Shown piece by piece: positions 9,801 to 16,592 of a stretch of 39,951 nucleotides of DNA. A program made the position numbers and the translations under genes. The stretch spans positions 1 through 39,951 of the forward strand of contig RKRN01000135.1 of assembly GCA_007571365.1 (NCBI GenBank), in the 5' to 3' direction. The notes beneath the pieces are model-generated. The model made no database searches. It saw only the letters and a list, made by a program, of their open reading frames with translations, and had not been told where the DNA came from. This stretch comes from Candidatus Latescibacterota bacterium (GTDB lineage: Bacteria > Latescibacterota > UBA2968 > UBA8231). Numbering within the stretch: the stretch's first letter is position 1; every line of letters begins with the position of its first letter.

Positions 9801-9948
9801 TCCTGACGACGATGCTGTTGTTGGTAACCCGATATCCTTTGTTGCGCTGAGCGAGTGCCTCGCGCCCGTCAACGAGAAGGCCGAGGCAAAAAACCAAGGC
9901 GCATAAGAGCAACGACGGCTGGACGAATCGTTTGCTGGAATGTCCCAT
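6850..9948 (-). CDS. Large secreted protein with two discoidin-like regions and C-terminal FlgD-Ig domain
   Basis: 1032 aa. The start at 9948 has AGGAGGT at 9953-9959. A signal peptide occupies residues 1-33 (LLLCALVFCLGLLVDG, cleavage near ALA-Q). A first F5/8 type C-like region lies at about 145-275 (ILDGDPNTYWEPD, WWIEVDLGR) and a second at about 355-510 (FDGDYNTNFLHLVWSP, LTVDMGASFFLDAI). A FlgD-Ig-like domain spans ~930-1032 (VPNPFTPNGDAINDE, QVPPGLYICQV). Short related segments centred on GDILYF, GDVRYF and GPIRYF occur at ~278-296, ~777-800 and ~808-828. It is the full-length paralogue of the truncated protein at the left edge. It is probably exported and binds glycans or other surface ligands. 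There is no catalytic motif. It is the first gene of a - strand series with the 893-aa protein and the GT39-TPR protein. Confidence 0.82.
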   Translation of the reverse strand: MGHSSKRFVQPSLLLCALVFCLGLLVDGREALAQRNKGYRVTNNSIVVRTAEHWRNWQLPVHAVDVLPEGGVRPHYSRQRYNILDDQATFTRPLPDFRRKKNQHAILNIDSTFTLDVKGNIITDRKDNPLFTYFARPGISRVGSNPRAAKNILDGDPNTYWEPDRDDPLDDWWIEVDLGRAVAVDEILLHFAGEELGDPFLGFRVLIAPDQEAILEDADEVELVRVGGTQAPNRDQRDFSFALKQEKSSPSWRGQIVQTIRIVVTDTRAGRGTEVNEEQWLALNRSDRGDILYFIKDQQGLEERLDQSRLQEPVETFYDNLPPERRGEKKFFIRERPRLADIEIWGFGDNISPGIVAGGGSLFLSGENFSPGPGFDGDYNTNFLHLVWSPLIERGVLTVDMGASFFLDAIAVSTSGRRRFIDGYIMRGSDGSRDSSGRLKWHRISPRVREDNSVDRYEHLLDTYDGIELRFLEMTVVSVDPRRRGGYNTGADIGEYQIFSQGYPAEVVLTSDLIELPAIRNFGRITYDSEVPPGTNLEIRTRSGDLLGKTIRYFDKSGTEITFDAWDGLLSSYKGPIDTSFVPASGWSPYSRTYQQSGDRVTSPGLRQFLQIQVKMETTDRNIAAAINSIDIELVNPVASNIVAELWPPEATVPGQTETFAVFVQPQFIEAPVSSRSVGFDEILLVMPPSQYLQLLEVGIQDQAVGAERIFSPSGDPTVFVDGAGSQLKLLNSNSDSLWVRLPESLNAQVDASRVYNRLTSEGEQVPVTADGLPLTDAAYGLLEVEEQGDVRYFRRIADGESTLSEVSEAAYRDLEADQQGPIRYFRILRGTGAQFPFDVAGDSLDAAAYNRLSFSARGTVVAEGALMRLRFAAPVFVNGTTVEVAVRNTAGGANMAAPWQSVEAGDATALIGSNALSINLPLDAKAVDEFRIVPNPFTPNGDAINDETEILFSVFKLTAPRQAQVRIYTLAGRPIWEHAQVLQSGRVRMFWDGSDLNGRQVPPGLYICQVNLDTDRESRSATRTRLLSIAY

Positions 9949-10078
9949 AGCTACCTCCTAAGTTGGGTAGGCGGCAGGTCTCCACTCGACCGGCCGGGTG
10001 GGCGCGGCCCGTCAACTTTGTGTGTAGAATACTAATTTGGTAGGGCTGGGTAAAGGGATTTAGAAGCTAGCTATCAGC

Positions 10079-11737
10079 TCAGCGGCGCAGGAGACTGTCG
10101 GGCACGGCTTCGCGCAGGCGAGCTTGGTTGATCTTGAGCTGGGCGGCGTACTTTTCGCGCACTTTCTCCAACAAGGCTTGCAGATGCCAGTGCTCCCGCT
10201 CGCGGCGCAGCAGCTCAGCGGCCCTCCTCCGAACCTGTTCGTAGGGTTCGATGGAGGCCTCCTCATGGTTGAGGACGCGAAAGAGGGAAAAGCCTCCCTC
10301 GACAGCCACCGGCCCGATGAGTTCGCCCTCGGGTGCATCCTCGAGTGCCGCCATCAGCTTGGGATAGACGGTTTTCTCCAGCGAATGGAAGTGGAATTGA
10401 TTGGCATTTGCGGTAGCGTCTGAGCGCAGACTTGCGCCCGCTAGGTCGGCGAAGGGAGTACCACCTTCTAACAGTGCTCTCTTTTTTTGTGCCTCGTCGG
10501 CACTGGGCAGGAGTAGTTCCTCAACCCATATAGCAGGCTGGTGGCTAAATATGTCGGGGTGGCTGTCGTAGTAGTGGCGCACGTCCTCGTCGGATATGTC
10601 TAGGTTTTGGGTTATGGTCTTTTTGAGGCCATTGAGCAAGGCTTCCTCTTCTTTGGTCTTTGTCAGTCGCTGGATTGCGGGTTTTTGGTAGTAGCCCGCT
10701 CGCCGTGCAGCTTCTTTGATGAGGAAGGGATTCAGGACGATGCGCTTGAGCGTGGAGGCTGCTTGCACGCTGTCGGCGAATCCGGAGCCGATGTTTTGTT
10801 CTTGCAAAACCTTCACCGCTGCTGCCACGGCGATCTCGCCCTCGTCAAACGTATATAGGGCAAGCGGTTCCGCAGTCAGTGCGGAGAGATTCTGCCGCCG
10901 ATAGGCACGTACTAGCAGCGGCAGAGCCTCGGAGTGCAGCCGCACGGCAAAGGAGTGTTGGAGCAATTCGAGATGTTCCCTCGTGGCTTGGGCCGATCGC
11001 TCGGCAAAAAGCTGCCTGCGAATGGAGTCCCGATACTGGTCGTAGGCAGCCGGACGCTCTTCGGTAAAGCGCACGATGTTCCAGTACTTGCCCGTGTACA
11101 TAGGTTCCGAAGTTTCGCCGAGAGGTAGAGTGCGAAAAACTTCGGGTGGAATGTGGATCCGCGGTGCCATGTCGCGCCCTATGAACCCCAACTCGCCGCC
11201 TTGGCGGGCCGAGCGCGTATCTATAGAGTGAGCGGCCGCTACTTCGGCGAAGGGCCGCCCGGCCCGCAACAGGGCCAAAACCGAATCCGCCTCAGTTTGG
11301 CTTTCTACCAGTATGCCGCTGACTTTGCGCTCTAGGCCATAGCCCGCATCGTCGAAGTAGGTGCGAATCTCGTCTTCGGGGATTGCGATGGCATCCGTGA
11401 TCTCGCGGGCCCGATAGAGGGCACTGACTCGGTTGGCGATTGCATTTTGTACCGTCAACCGCACGGCCTGCGTGGTATCGATTCCGCGGGAACGGGCTTC
11501 TAGCAGCAACAGACGGGCGTCGATCATGGTCTGCAGATAGTGCTGCCGGGCTTGGTCGTCGGTCTGTGCAGCAGGTCTGCGGCCAGACCATTCGGCGACA
11601 AAACTCCGCAGCGCAGCAGCGGTGATTTGGTACGGCCCTACGGTTGCTACGGGCGGTTCCGACAAGCGGTCACAGCCACTTGCGCTGCCCAAGCAGGCGA
11701 GCCACAGGTAGCGCACGAATCGTTGGTAGAGCATCAT
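10079..11737 (-). CDS. Lipoprotein peptidyl-prolyl cis-trans isomerase, parvulin (PpiC/SurA/PrsA-like)
   Basis: 552 aa. The N-terminus is a lipoprotein signal with a somewhat weak lipobox (SASGC, Cys22). A SurA_N/PrsA-type helical chaperone region follows. A parvulin domain lies around residues 135-230 (VSGILVESQTEADSVL, ARQGGELGFIGRDMAP, YWNIVRFTEERPA). After a helical linker, a second more divergent parvulin-like domain lies around 395-495 (WVEELLLPSADEAQKK, GFSLFRVLNHEEA). The architecture resembles SurA with two rotamase units, suggesting a folding factor for outer-membrane or secreted proteins. Unlike soluble SurA it is probably membrane-anchored, like PrsA. It begins 24 bp after the MetF-MetV gene on the same strand, so it could be read from the corrinoid operon, although the function is unrelated. 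A second ATG directly follows the first. Confidence 0.85.
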   Translation of the reverse strand: MMLYQRFVRYLWLACLGSASGCDRLSEPPVATVGPYQITAAALRSFVAEWSGRRPAAQTDDQARQHYLQTMIDARLLLLEARSRGIDTTQAVRLTVQNAIANRVSALYRAREITDAIAIPEDEIRTYFDDAGYGLERKVSGILVESQTEADSVLALLRAGRPFAEVAAAHSIDTRSARQGGELGFIGRDMAPRIHIPPEVFRTLPLGETSEPMYTGKYWNIVRFTEERPAAYDQYRDSIRRQLFAERSAQATREHLELLQHSFAVRLHSEALPLLVRAYRRQNLSALTAEPLALYTFDEGEIAVAAAVKVLQEQNIGSGFADSVQAASTLKRIVLNPFLIKEAARRAGYYQKPAIQRLTKTKEEEALLNGLKKTITQNLDISDEDVRHYYDSHPDIFSHQPAIWVEELLLPSADEAQKKRALLEGGTPFADLAGASLRSDATANANQFHFHSLEKTVYPKLMAALEDAPEGELIGPVAVEGGFSLFRVLNHEEASIEPYEQVRRRAAELLRREREHWHLQALLEKVREKYAAQLKINQARLREAVPDSLLRR

Positions 11738-11761
11738 CGGACGAGCAGTAGCGGGATAGTT

Positions 11762-13372
11762 TTACTGCGGATTTTTCTTTTTGCCACGGTGATCTTTTTG
11801 CAAAAAGGCGTTGGCCCAAGCACTCGTCCCCTGTAAGGCCGCGTCCTTGATGACGGCCGCGTCGCCGAGCATCTGTTCCTCTTCGCCATAGGCCTTGAGG
11901 CGGTCGTAGGCACGCGCCCAGATACAGTCCTTGTCGCCGACTTCGCACTGGCCTTGGCGCGTACCCCCGCAGGGGCCATTGCGTTGGTTTTTGACGCACT
12001 GCGATTCCGGGCACAAGTAGGCGATGTCCGGCAGCGAGCAGTCGCCGCAGTCGCGGCAGTCAAACGCGGCGATCTTGAGCGCGTGCTCGGCCGCGTGGAA
12101 GAGCTTGGTGGCCTTGGGGTACTCGGTTAGAGCCTCAGCGAGCTGAGCACCGGTGCGAAACCCTGTGCTCTCAGGCGCAAAGACTTGGTCGTGGATGAGG
12201 CGGTTTAGCTTGTAGCTCAGCGGCAGGCGACCACGTGCTTGGCGGAGGGCCGCTTGCTCCTTAGAGGCGAGGTACGCGCGGTTGATGGTCGTCGAGCTGA
12301 GACCGGTGTCGCCTTGGGGTTCAAAAAAGTAGAATTCGTCGGCAAAGGAGAAGCAGAGCTCCTTGGCAAAATCGCGCCAGTCGTCTTCCGAGTATGTCGC
12401 TGCGAGCGCGAGGATTTTTTCGTAGTCGCCGTATTGCAGGTGCCCACCCAGATAGGCCCCCCGGTAGCCGAGGCCCTTGGCGAGGGCGCACTGCTTGGCG
12501 GCCAACTCCAAGAAGAAAGCCCGGCCCTTGTCGTTGGCCTGGGCCTGCTTTTCGACGACGGCCATCAGCTCGTCGGTGACTTCAACCCCGGGAATGTGGC
12601 CCTTGTGGAAGAAGCGCGCCGCCGGCCGCGAGAGCACGTACACGTTGGCGATGACCGGGACCGCGAGGCCGCACCAGGCCATGTATTTGAGTAACTCGTC
12701 CTGCTTGCGTGCGTCGTAGCCGATCTGGCTGATGACAAACGCCGCGCCGACGTGGATTTTTTTGGCTAGCTTGAAGTATTGGGGCATGACCTCGCGCTCG
12801 TAGCGCTTGTGGTTGTTGACTACGGCTCCTAAATAAAAATCCGTGGCCTCCATGCGCTGAGTCCGCTTGCCCTTTTTCATTTTTAGGCCCGCGTTCATGG
12901 CGGCGAACATTGCGAGCAGGCCGACCGAGTCGAGATCGAAGACCCCACCGGCCGTGCCTTGATAGCCGCTGATGGGGTAGTCGCCAGATAGGGCGAGGAT
13001 ATTGTTGAAGCCCTCGCTGGCGAGTTGCCAAGCGCGGCCTTGCAGCGCGTTGCGGTTCCAGTCCTTGCAGGAGAGGTGGATGATGACGTCTTGGCCGCGC
13101 GAGATCAGGTCGGTGCCGAGGGTGTCCGGGTTGATCATGGCGTTGCCCCCGGGGTTGTCGGTGATGCTCAGCGCGTGGAATTGCGGGTGCTCGGCGAGGC
13201 GGCGGGCGAGGGCGAGTACTTTGCGGCCGTCGCGCTCGGTAATTAAACCCCGCGAGGTCACCAACTCGACGATGTGGACGAAGGTGTCGGTGGTTTCGAG
13301 CAGATGGCGCAGGGGTTTCTTCTGCCAAGCACCCGAGTAGCGGGCAGGTGGATGGAGCGTGGTCAGCGACAT
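11762..13372 (-). CDS. metF: Methylenetetrahydrofolate reductase fused to MetV-like zinc-binding domain
   Basis: 536 aa. Residues ~30-320 match the MetF TIM barrel (VHIVELVTSRG, SITDNPGGNAM, IIHLSCKDWNRNALQ, ILALSGDYP), which interconverts 5,10-methylene-THF and 5-methyl-THF with flavin. Residues ~430-505 are a Cys-rich MTHFR_C domain (CRDCGDC, then CPESQCVKNQRNGPCGG, CEVGDKDCIWARAY). In acetogens this domain is the separate MetV subunit that helps couple MetF to electron carriers. The start lies 2 bp after the stop of the ASKHA gene with no clear Shine-Dalgarno sequence, implying translational coupling. In this operon its likely task is to oxidise methyl-THF formed from demethylation, or the reverse. 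The fusion and the context both support that, but the direction is inferred. Confidence 0.93.
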   Translation of the reverse strand: MSLTTLHPPARYSGAWQKKPLRHLLETTDTFVHIVELVTSRGLITERDGRKVLALARRLAEHPQFHALSITDNPGGNAMINPDTLGTDLISRGQDVIIHLSCKDWNRNALQGRAWQLASEGFNNILALSGDYPISGYQGTAGGVFDLDSVGLLAMFAAMNAGLKMKKGKRTQRMEATDFYLGAVVNNHKRYEREVMPQYFKLAKKIHVGAAFVISQIGYDARKQDELLKYMAWCGLAVPVIANVYVLSRPAARFFHKGHIPGVEVTDELMAVVEKQAQANDKGRAFFLELAAKQCALAKGLGYRGAYLGGHLQYGDYEKILALAATYSEDDWRDFAKELCFSFADEFYFFEPQGDTGLSSTTINRAYLASKEQAALRQARGRLPLSYKLNRLIHDQVFAPESTGFRTGAQLAEALTEYPKATKLFHAAEHALKIAAFDCRDCGDCSLPDIAYLCPESQCVKNQRNGPCGGTRQGQCEVGDKDCIWARAYDRLKAYGEEEQMLGDAAVIKDAALQGTSAWANAFLQKDHRGKKKNPQ

Positions 13373-13374
13373 GG

Positions 13375-15252
13375 CTAAAGTGCGGCGGGCATGGGTTTGA
13401 ATTGGCAGCCCTCGACGAAGAGTTCAAAAAAGTCGGGGGTCGTCTCCAGTTCGACGTGCTCAATGCGCTTGGCCAGTGCCTCGATGCGGGCGCGTTTGTG
13501 GGCCGAAAGGAGTACTTCGCGTGCCCCTTGGACGGCGGCGTTGCCCACTTTGGCGATGCGGGCTGGAGGCACTGGGGCCAAAAAGCCGATGTCGATGGCA
13601 GCTTGGACATCGACGTAGTTGGCAAAGCCACCGGCGAGGTAGAGCTGCTGCACGTCGCCCGGGTTTAGGCCCAAGGTCCGCAAGACGATGTACTGGCCGC
13701 AGAAATTGGCCGCTTTGGCTTGGGCGAGGTTGGACGCATCGAGACGCGAGAAGGTAATGCCGCGCTCGGGCACGAGCTCAAACTGGTGCTTTTTGCCGGC
13801 GAAGACGCCCTTGGGCGTCATCAAGTTGTGGCGGCGCAACTCGGCGAGCAGGTCGATGAGGCCGGAGCCACACAGGCCCGCTGGCGCGATGTCGCCGATG
13901 GTTTCCCACTGCCAGCGCGTACCGTCCCAGCGCATGGATTCAATGGCCCCGTCGCAGCCGGGCATACCATAGGTGATGCCGCCGCCCTCAAAAGCCGGAC
14001 CGGCCGGGCAAGAGGCGACGACGAGGCGGCCTTGGTGAGCGACCACCACTTCGGTGTTGGTACCCACATCAACTAGCATCGCGCTCTCGCTGGCCAGGTC
14101 CATATCGACGGCGACTAAGTCGGCAGCCACATCCGCACCGACGTGGCTGGCGATCAGCGGCAGCGAGTACGCGCGCGCTTTGGGATTGGCCTTCAGGCCG
14201 AGGCGGCGGGTCTTTTGGACTAGGCTGGTCGCGGTGCGTATGCCGCTTAGGTATTCGTGCTCAATGCGCGATTTGTAGGGCTTTTGGCCGATGCTCTGCA
14301 CGTCGAGGCGGAAGAGGATGTCGCGCATCGTCGAGTTGCCGGCGACCGCGATCTCGTAAATCTCCTGCCGCACAAAGCCGCCGCGCTGGCATAGGTTGGC
14401 GATCTCGTGGTTGAGGGCTTTGACTAGGGCTTGGCGCAGCTCGCCAGGGTGTTGCCCGTCGTAGGAAATGCGGTGCATGATGTCGCTGCCGCCAAAGCGC
14501 TGCGGGTTTTCAAAGGCACTCAAATGTACGCTCTCGCCCGTCTCTAGATCGACTAGGTCGAGGACAATGGTGGTGGTGCCCAAGTCGATGGCTAGGCCGT
14601 AGAGGTGGCCGCGGTATTGGTCGATTTCTTCGTCGCCGTAGTAGATGGCTTGCCCGCGCCGCTGGACTACCGGGTTGACCTCAGCGGGTCGCTCGACGGT
14701 CTGGGTCAGTATGCGGGGCGTGCGAAAAAGCGGGGCAAACTCGATGTCGACATCGGCGTCTTCGACTTTAGCTTGACAGGCGAGCCGGAACTCGCCGCCG
14801 AGGAAGTCCTCGGCTGGCGTGGGTGCGCTGAGGGCTTGTGCGCCGCTGGCGACCTCGACGATGCACTCGTGGCAGTGGCCGGTGCGTCCGCAGGAGGTGG
14901 GCACTCGGGCCCCGAGCTGATCGGCGTAGTCGAAGAGGGTGCCGCCGGTCGATAGCGGATAGGAGGTGCCGTCGCAGCAAATTTGCCCGCGCCCGAGCGC
15001 GGCCGGTCGTTGCTCTGATTCCCAAGCCGAGCGGTAGTCGAGTTGGTCGTCGCTGCCGCATTGGAGCAGCCCGCCCGGCTTTTGTGGCTTGCGTTGGTTG
15101 CGGCAGCCGAAGTGGGCCGTGCATTGGTCGAAGCGGTTCTTGTACGGGCAGCGAAAGGTAGCCTGCACGTCGGCATGGGTGGCGATGCCCGACAGGATGC
15201 CCGACAGGCGATCGAGGCGCTTTTGGTACTCTTGGGGGTCAATTGGGGTCAT
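13375..15252 (-). CDS. ASKHA-domain corrinoid-activating protein with [2Fe-2S] ferredoxin domain (RACE/RamA-like)
   Basis: 625 aa. Residues ~88-175 are a plant-type [2Fe-2S] ferredoxin domain with ligands C121-x5-C127-x2-C130 and C159. Residues ~215-610 form the actin-like ASKHA (DUF4445) region, with phosphate motifs AIDLGTTT (221-228) and LVDVGTNTE further on. Proteins of this build (RACE/ACE) use ATP and an electron to return the inactive Co(II) corrinoid to Co(I) in methyltransferase systems. An extra N-terminal segment holds C35, C44, C50 and C65, not part of the usual ferredoxin motif; it could bind another cofactor or metal. It lies downstream of the corrinoid protein, separated only by a decayed higBA pair. 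The start at 15252 has no evident ribosome-binding site, perhaps because the original leader was displaced by that insertion. Confidence 0.92.
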   Translation of the reverse strand: MTPIDPQEYQKRLDRLSGILSGIATHADVQATFRCPYKNRFDQCTAHFGCRNQRKPQKPGGLLQCGSDDQLDYRSAWESEQRPAALGRGQICCDGTSYPLSTGGTLFDYADQLGARVPTSCGRTGHCHECIVEVASGAQALSAPTPAEDFLGGEFRLACQAKVEDADVDIEFAPLFRTPRILTQTVERPAEVNPVVQRRGQAIYYGDEEIDQYRGHLYGLAIDLGTTTIVLDLVDLETGESVHLSAFENPQRFGGSDIMHRISYDGQHPGELRQALVKALNHEIANLCQRGGFVRQEIYEIAVAGNSTMRDILFRLDVQSIGQKPYKSRIEHEYLSGIRTATSLVQKTRRLGLKANPKARAYSLPLIASHVGADVAADLVAVDMDLASESAMLVDVGTNTEVVVAHQGRLVVASCPAGPAFEGGGITYGMPGCDGAIESMRWDGTRWQWETIGDIAPAGLCGSGLIDLLAELRRHNLMTPKGVFAGKKHQFELVPERGITFSRLDASNLAQAKAANFCGQYIVLRTLGLNPGDVQQLYLAGGFANYVDVQAAIDIGFLAPVPPARIAKVGNAAVQGAREVLLSAHKRARIEALAKRIEHVELETTPDFFELFVEGCQFKPMPAAL

Positions 15253-15261
15253 GGAGCGTCA

Positions 15262-15587
15262 TTATTGCTCAGCAACATACCGGGGCAGCGGCTCGATCTG
15301 AGCCAATTCGTCTCGATGTTGTTGCTCTAATTGCCAAATATCTCTGGTGTGTTGGGCCTTTAGCCAAAATTCAGGAGAGTTCTCGAATAAACGGGATAGC
15401 TTCAAGGCCATGATGGACGAAATAGCGCGTGCTCTTGCAGGAGTTCACGGACGGTCTGCCGAGACTCGCCCAACTCGTCAGCCAAAGAGTCCGCTGTCAA
15501 TGCGTAGTCGGGAAGAAAACCTTCTCTTAGCATAGTCCCAGGATGCGGGGGCGGGATGGTGCGTTTTTGATCATTCGCGATAGCCAT
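15262..15587 (-). pseudogene. higA: higA antitoxin remnant, frameshifted
   Basis: The first 49 codons from ATG at 15585-15587 encode the N-terminal part of a HigA-type XRE antitoxin (HPGTMLREGFLPDYALT, LADELGESRQTVRELLQEH). The frame then shifts near 15428-15430 and stops early. In the neighbouring frame the family sequence resumes as AISSIMALKLSRLFENSPEFWL and runs to a stop at 15262-15264, giving about 105 residues in total, normal for HigA. Loss of a single C would convert the expected Glu-His-Arg-Ala-Ile codons into what is seen. The gene overlaps the upstream higB remnant by one base (TAATG), the usual higBA layout. Sequencing error is a possible alternative for this single shift, but the partner gene is also damaged. 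Confidence 0.85.
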
Positions 15588-15832
15588 TATAGCACCTCTT
15601 TAATGACAAAGCGAAAGCAGATACGCCACTGATTGTTGATAGATATGGAGTGCTGACCTTGGCGATTCCCCTTTAAGGAATGTAGGCGATTGCTGGGCGG
15701 TACGCGCAAGTCGTTTGAGGTTTGAGCAAGATCAATGTACTCTAATCGCCTCATGGCTTTTTGAATTAGATCGGGCGGTAAACGTCTTAGACCTTTTGGG
15801 TTTCTCCACCGGCGAATGGTCCTTAGAGCGTC
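15587..15832 (-). pseudogene. higB: higB toxin remnant, start lost and N-terminus scrambled
   Basis: The open frame reads RRLPPDLIQKAMRRLEYIDL, then SNDLRVPPSNRLHSLKG and GQHSISINNQWRICFRF, clearly the RelE-fold HigB toxin. No ATG, GTG or TTG precedes codon ~27 of this frame, so no normal start exists. The family's N-terminal piece is recognisable in another frame as FAGGETQKV (15790-15816), showing at least one indel. The C-terminus ends abruptly at FVIKEVL instead of the usual ~12-residue tail. The frame begins directly after the corrinoid protein's TGA (15833-15835). Together with the frameshifted higA this marks an old toxin-antitoxin insertion into the operon that has since decayed. Confidence 0.82.
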
Positions 15833-16579
15833 TCACTGCTCATTCAGCAGGTCCTTGGCCAAAGCCACGCAAGCCAGCGCATCTTTCCCGTAGCCATCGG
15901 CTCCCATGTCGTCGGCAAATTCTTGGGTTACTGGCGCGCCGCCGACCATGATTTTGACGTCGTCGCGCAAGTCGGTGTCGATGAAGGCCTCGATGGTTTT
16001 GCCCATGTTGGGCATGGTGGTGGTCAACAGGGCCGACATGCCCAAGAGCGGGGCTTGGTGCTCTTCGACCGCGTCGATGAACTCATCTTCGGAGGTATCT
16101 ACCCCTAGATCGTGGACGACGAAACCGGCCCCGCGCAGCATCATAATGCACAAGTTTTTGCCGATGTCGTGAAGGTCGCCCTTGACTGTGCCCATGATGA
16201 CCGTGCCAATGGGTTCCACACCCGAGGCCGAGAGGATCGGCTCGATGTGGGCCATGCCGGCCTTCATGGCGCGGGCGCAAGCCAACACTTCGGGAACGAA
16301 GATGAAGTTTTCGCGGAATTTGATGCCGACGATGGCCATGCCGGCGATCAGCCCATCGTCCATGACTTCGAGGGCCTCAATGCCCGCGGCAATGGCTTGG
16401 CTGGTCAGCTCATCGACTGTTTGGTGATCGCCGTCGATGAGCGCCGCGGCGATGTCTTGCATCTGCTCGCTGGCCTGGGCGAAGAGACCAGTGATGCGCT
16501 CGCGCTCTTCGTCGCGCTCGATAAACTCTTCGATCTCGTCGCGGATAAATTCGTTGGCGATGTCGGTAAGGTCTGCCAT
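15833..16579 (-). CDS. Methyltransferase cognate corrinoid protein (B12-binding)
   Basis: 248 aa, starting at the ATG at 16577-16579. The open frame continues upstream to 16759, but that part is low-complexity and overlaps the upstream methyltransferase gene. Residues ~30-115 are the helical B12-binding-2 cap. Residues ~123-245 are the Rossmann-like cobalamin domain with the base-off motif D135-L-H137-D-I-G140, then S182-x-L and VGG at 212-214. H137 would be the lower cobalt ligand. This is the MtmC/MtbC/MtvC type of shuttle: it accepts a methyl group from a substrate:corrinoid methyltransferase and passes it on. The adjacent upstream gene is a UroD-family methyltransferase and the downstream one a corrinoid reactivator, so it forms the core of a demethylation system. 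A purine-rich AAGAG lies just upstream of the chosen start. Confidence 0.95.
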   Translation of the reverse strand: MADLTDIANEFIRDEIEEFIERDEERERITGLFAQASEQMQDIAAALIDGDHQTVDELTSQAIAAGIEALEVMDDGLIAGMAIVGIKFRENFIFVPEVLACARAMKAGMAHIEPILSASGVEPIGTVIMGTVKGDLHDIGKNLCIMMLRGAGFVVHDLGVDTSEDEFIDAVEEHQAPLLGMSALLTTTMPNMGKTIEAFIDTDLRDDVKIMVGGAPVTQEFADDMGADGYGKDALACVALAKDLLNEQ

Positions 16580-16592
16580 AGGATCTCTTCTT

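Noticed and set aside
12582..13631. 349-aa frame on the - strand
   Set aside because: It is an Arg/Pro-rich frame overlapping metF and the ASKHA gene in another phase; the two real genes have clear motifs.
15347..15535. 62-aa + strand frame over the higA remnant
   Set aside because: It is antisense to the recognisable HigA sequence and has no family features.
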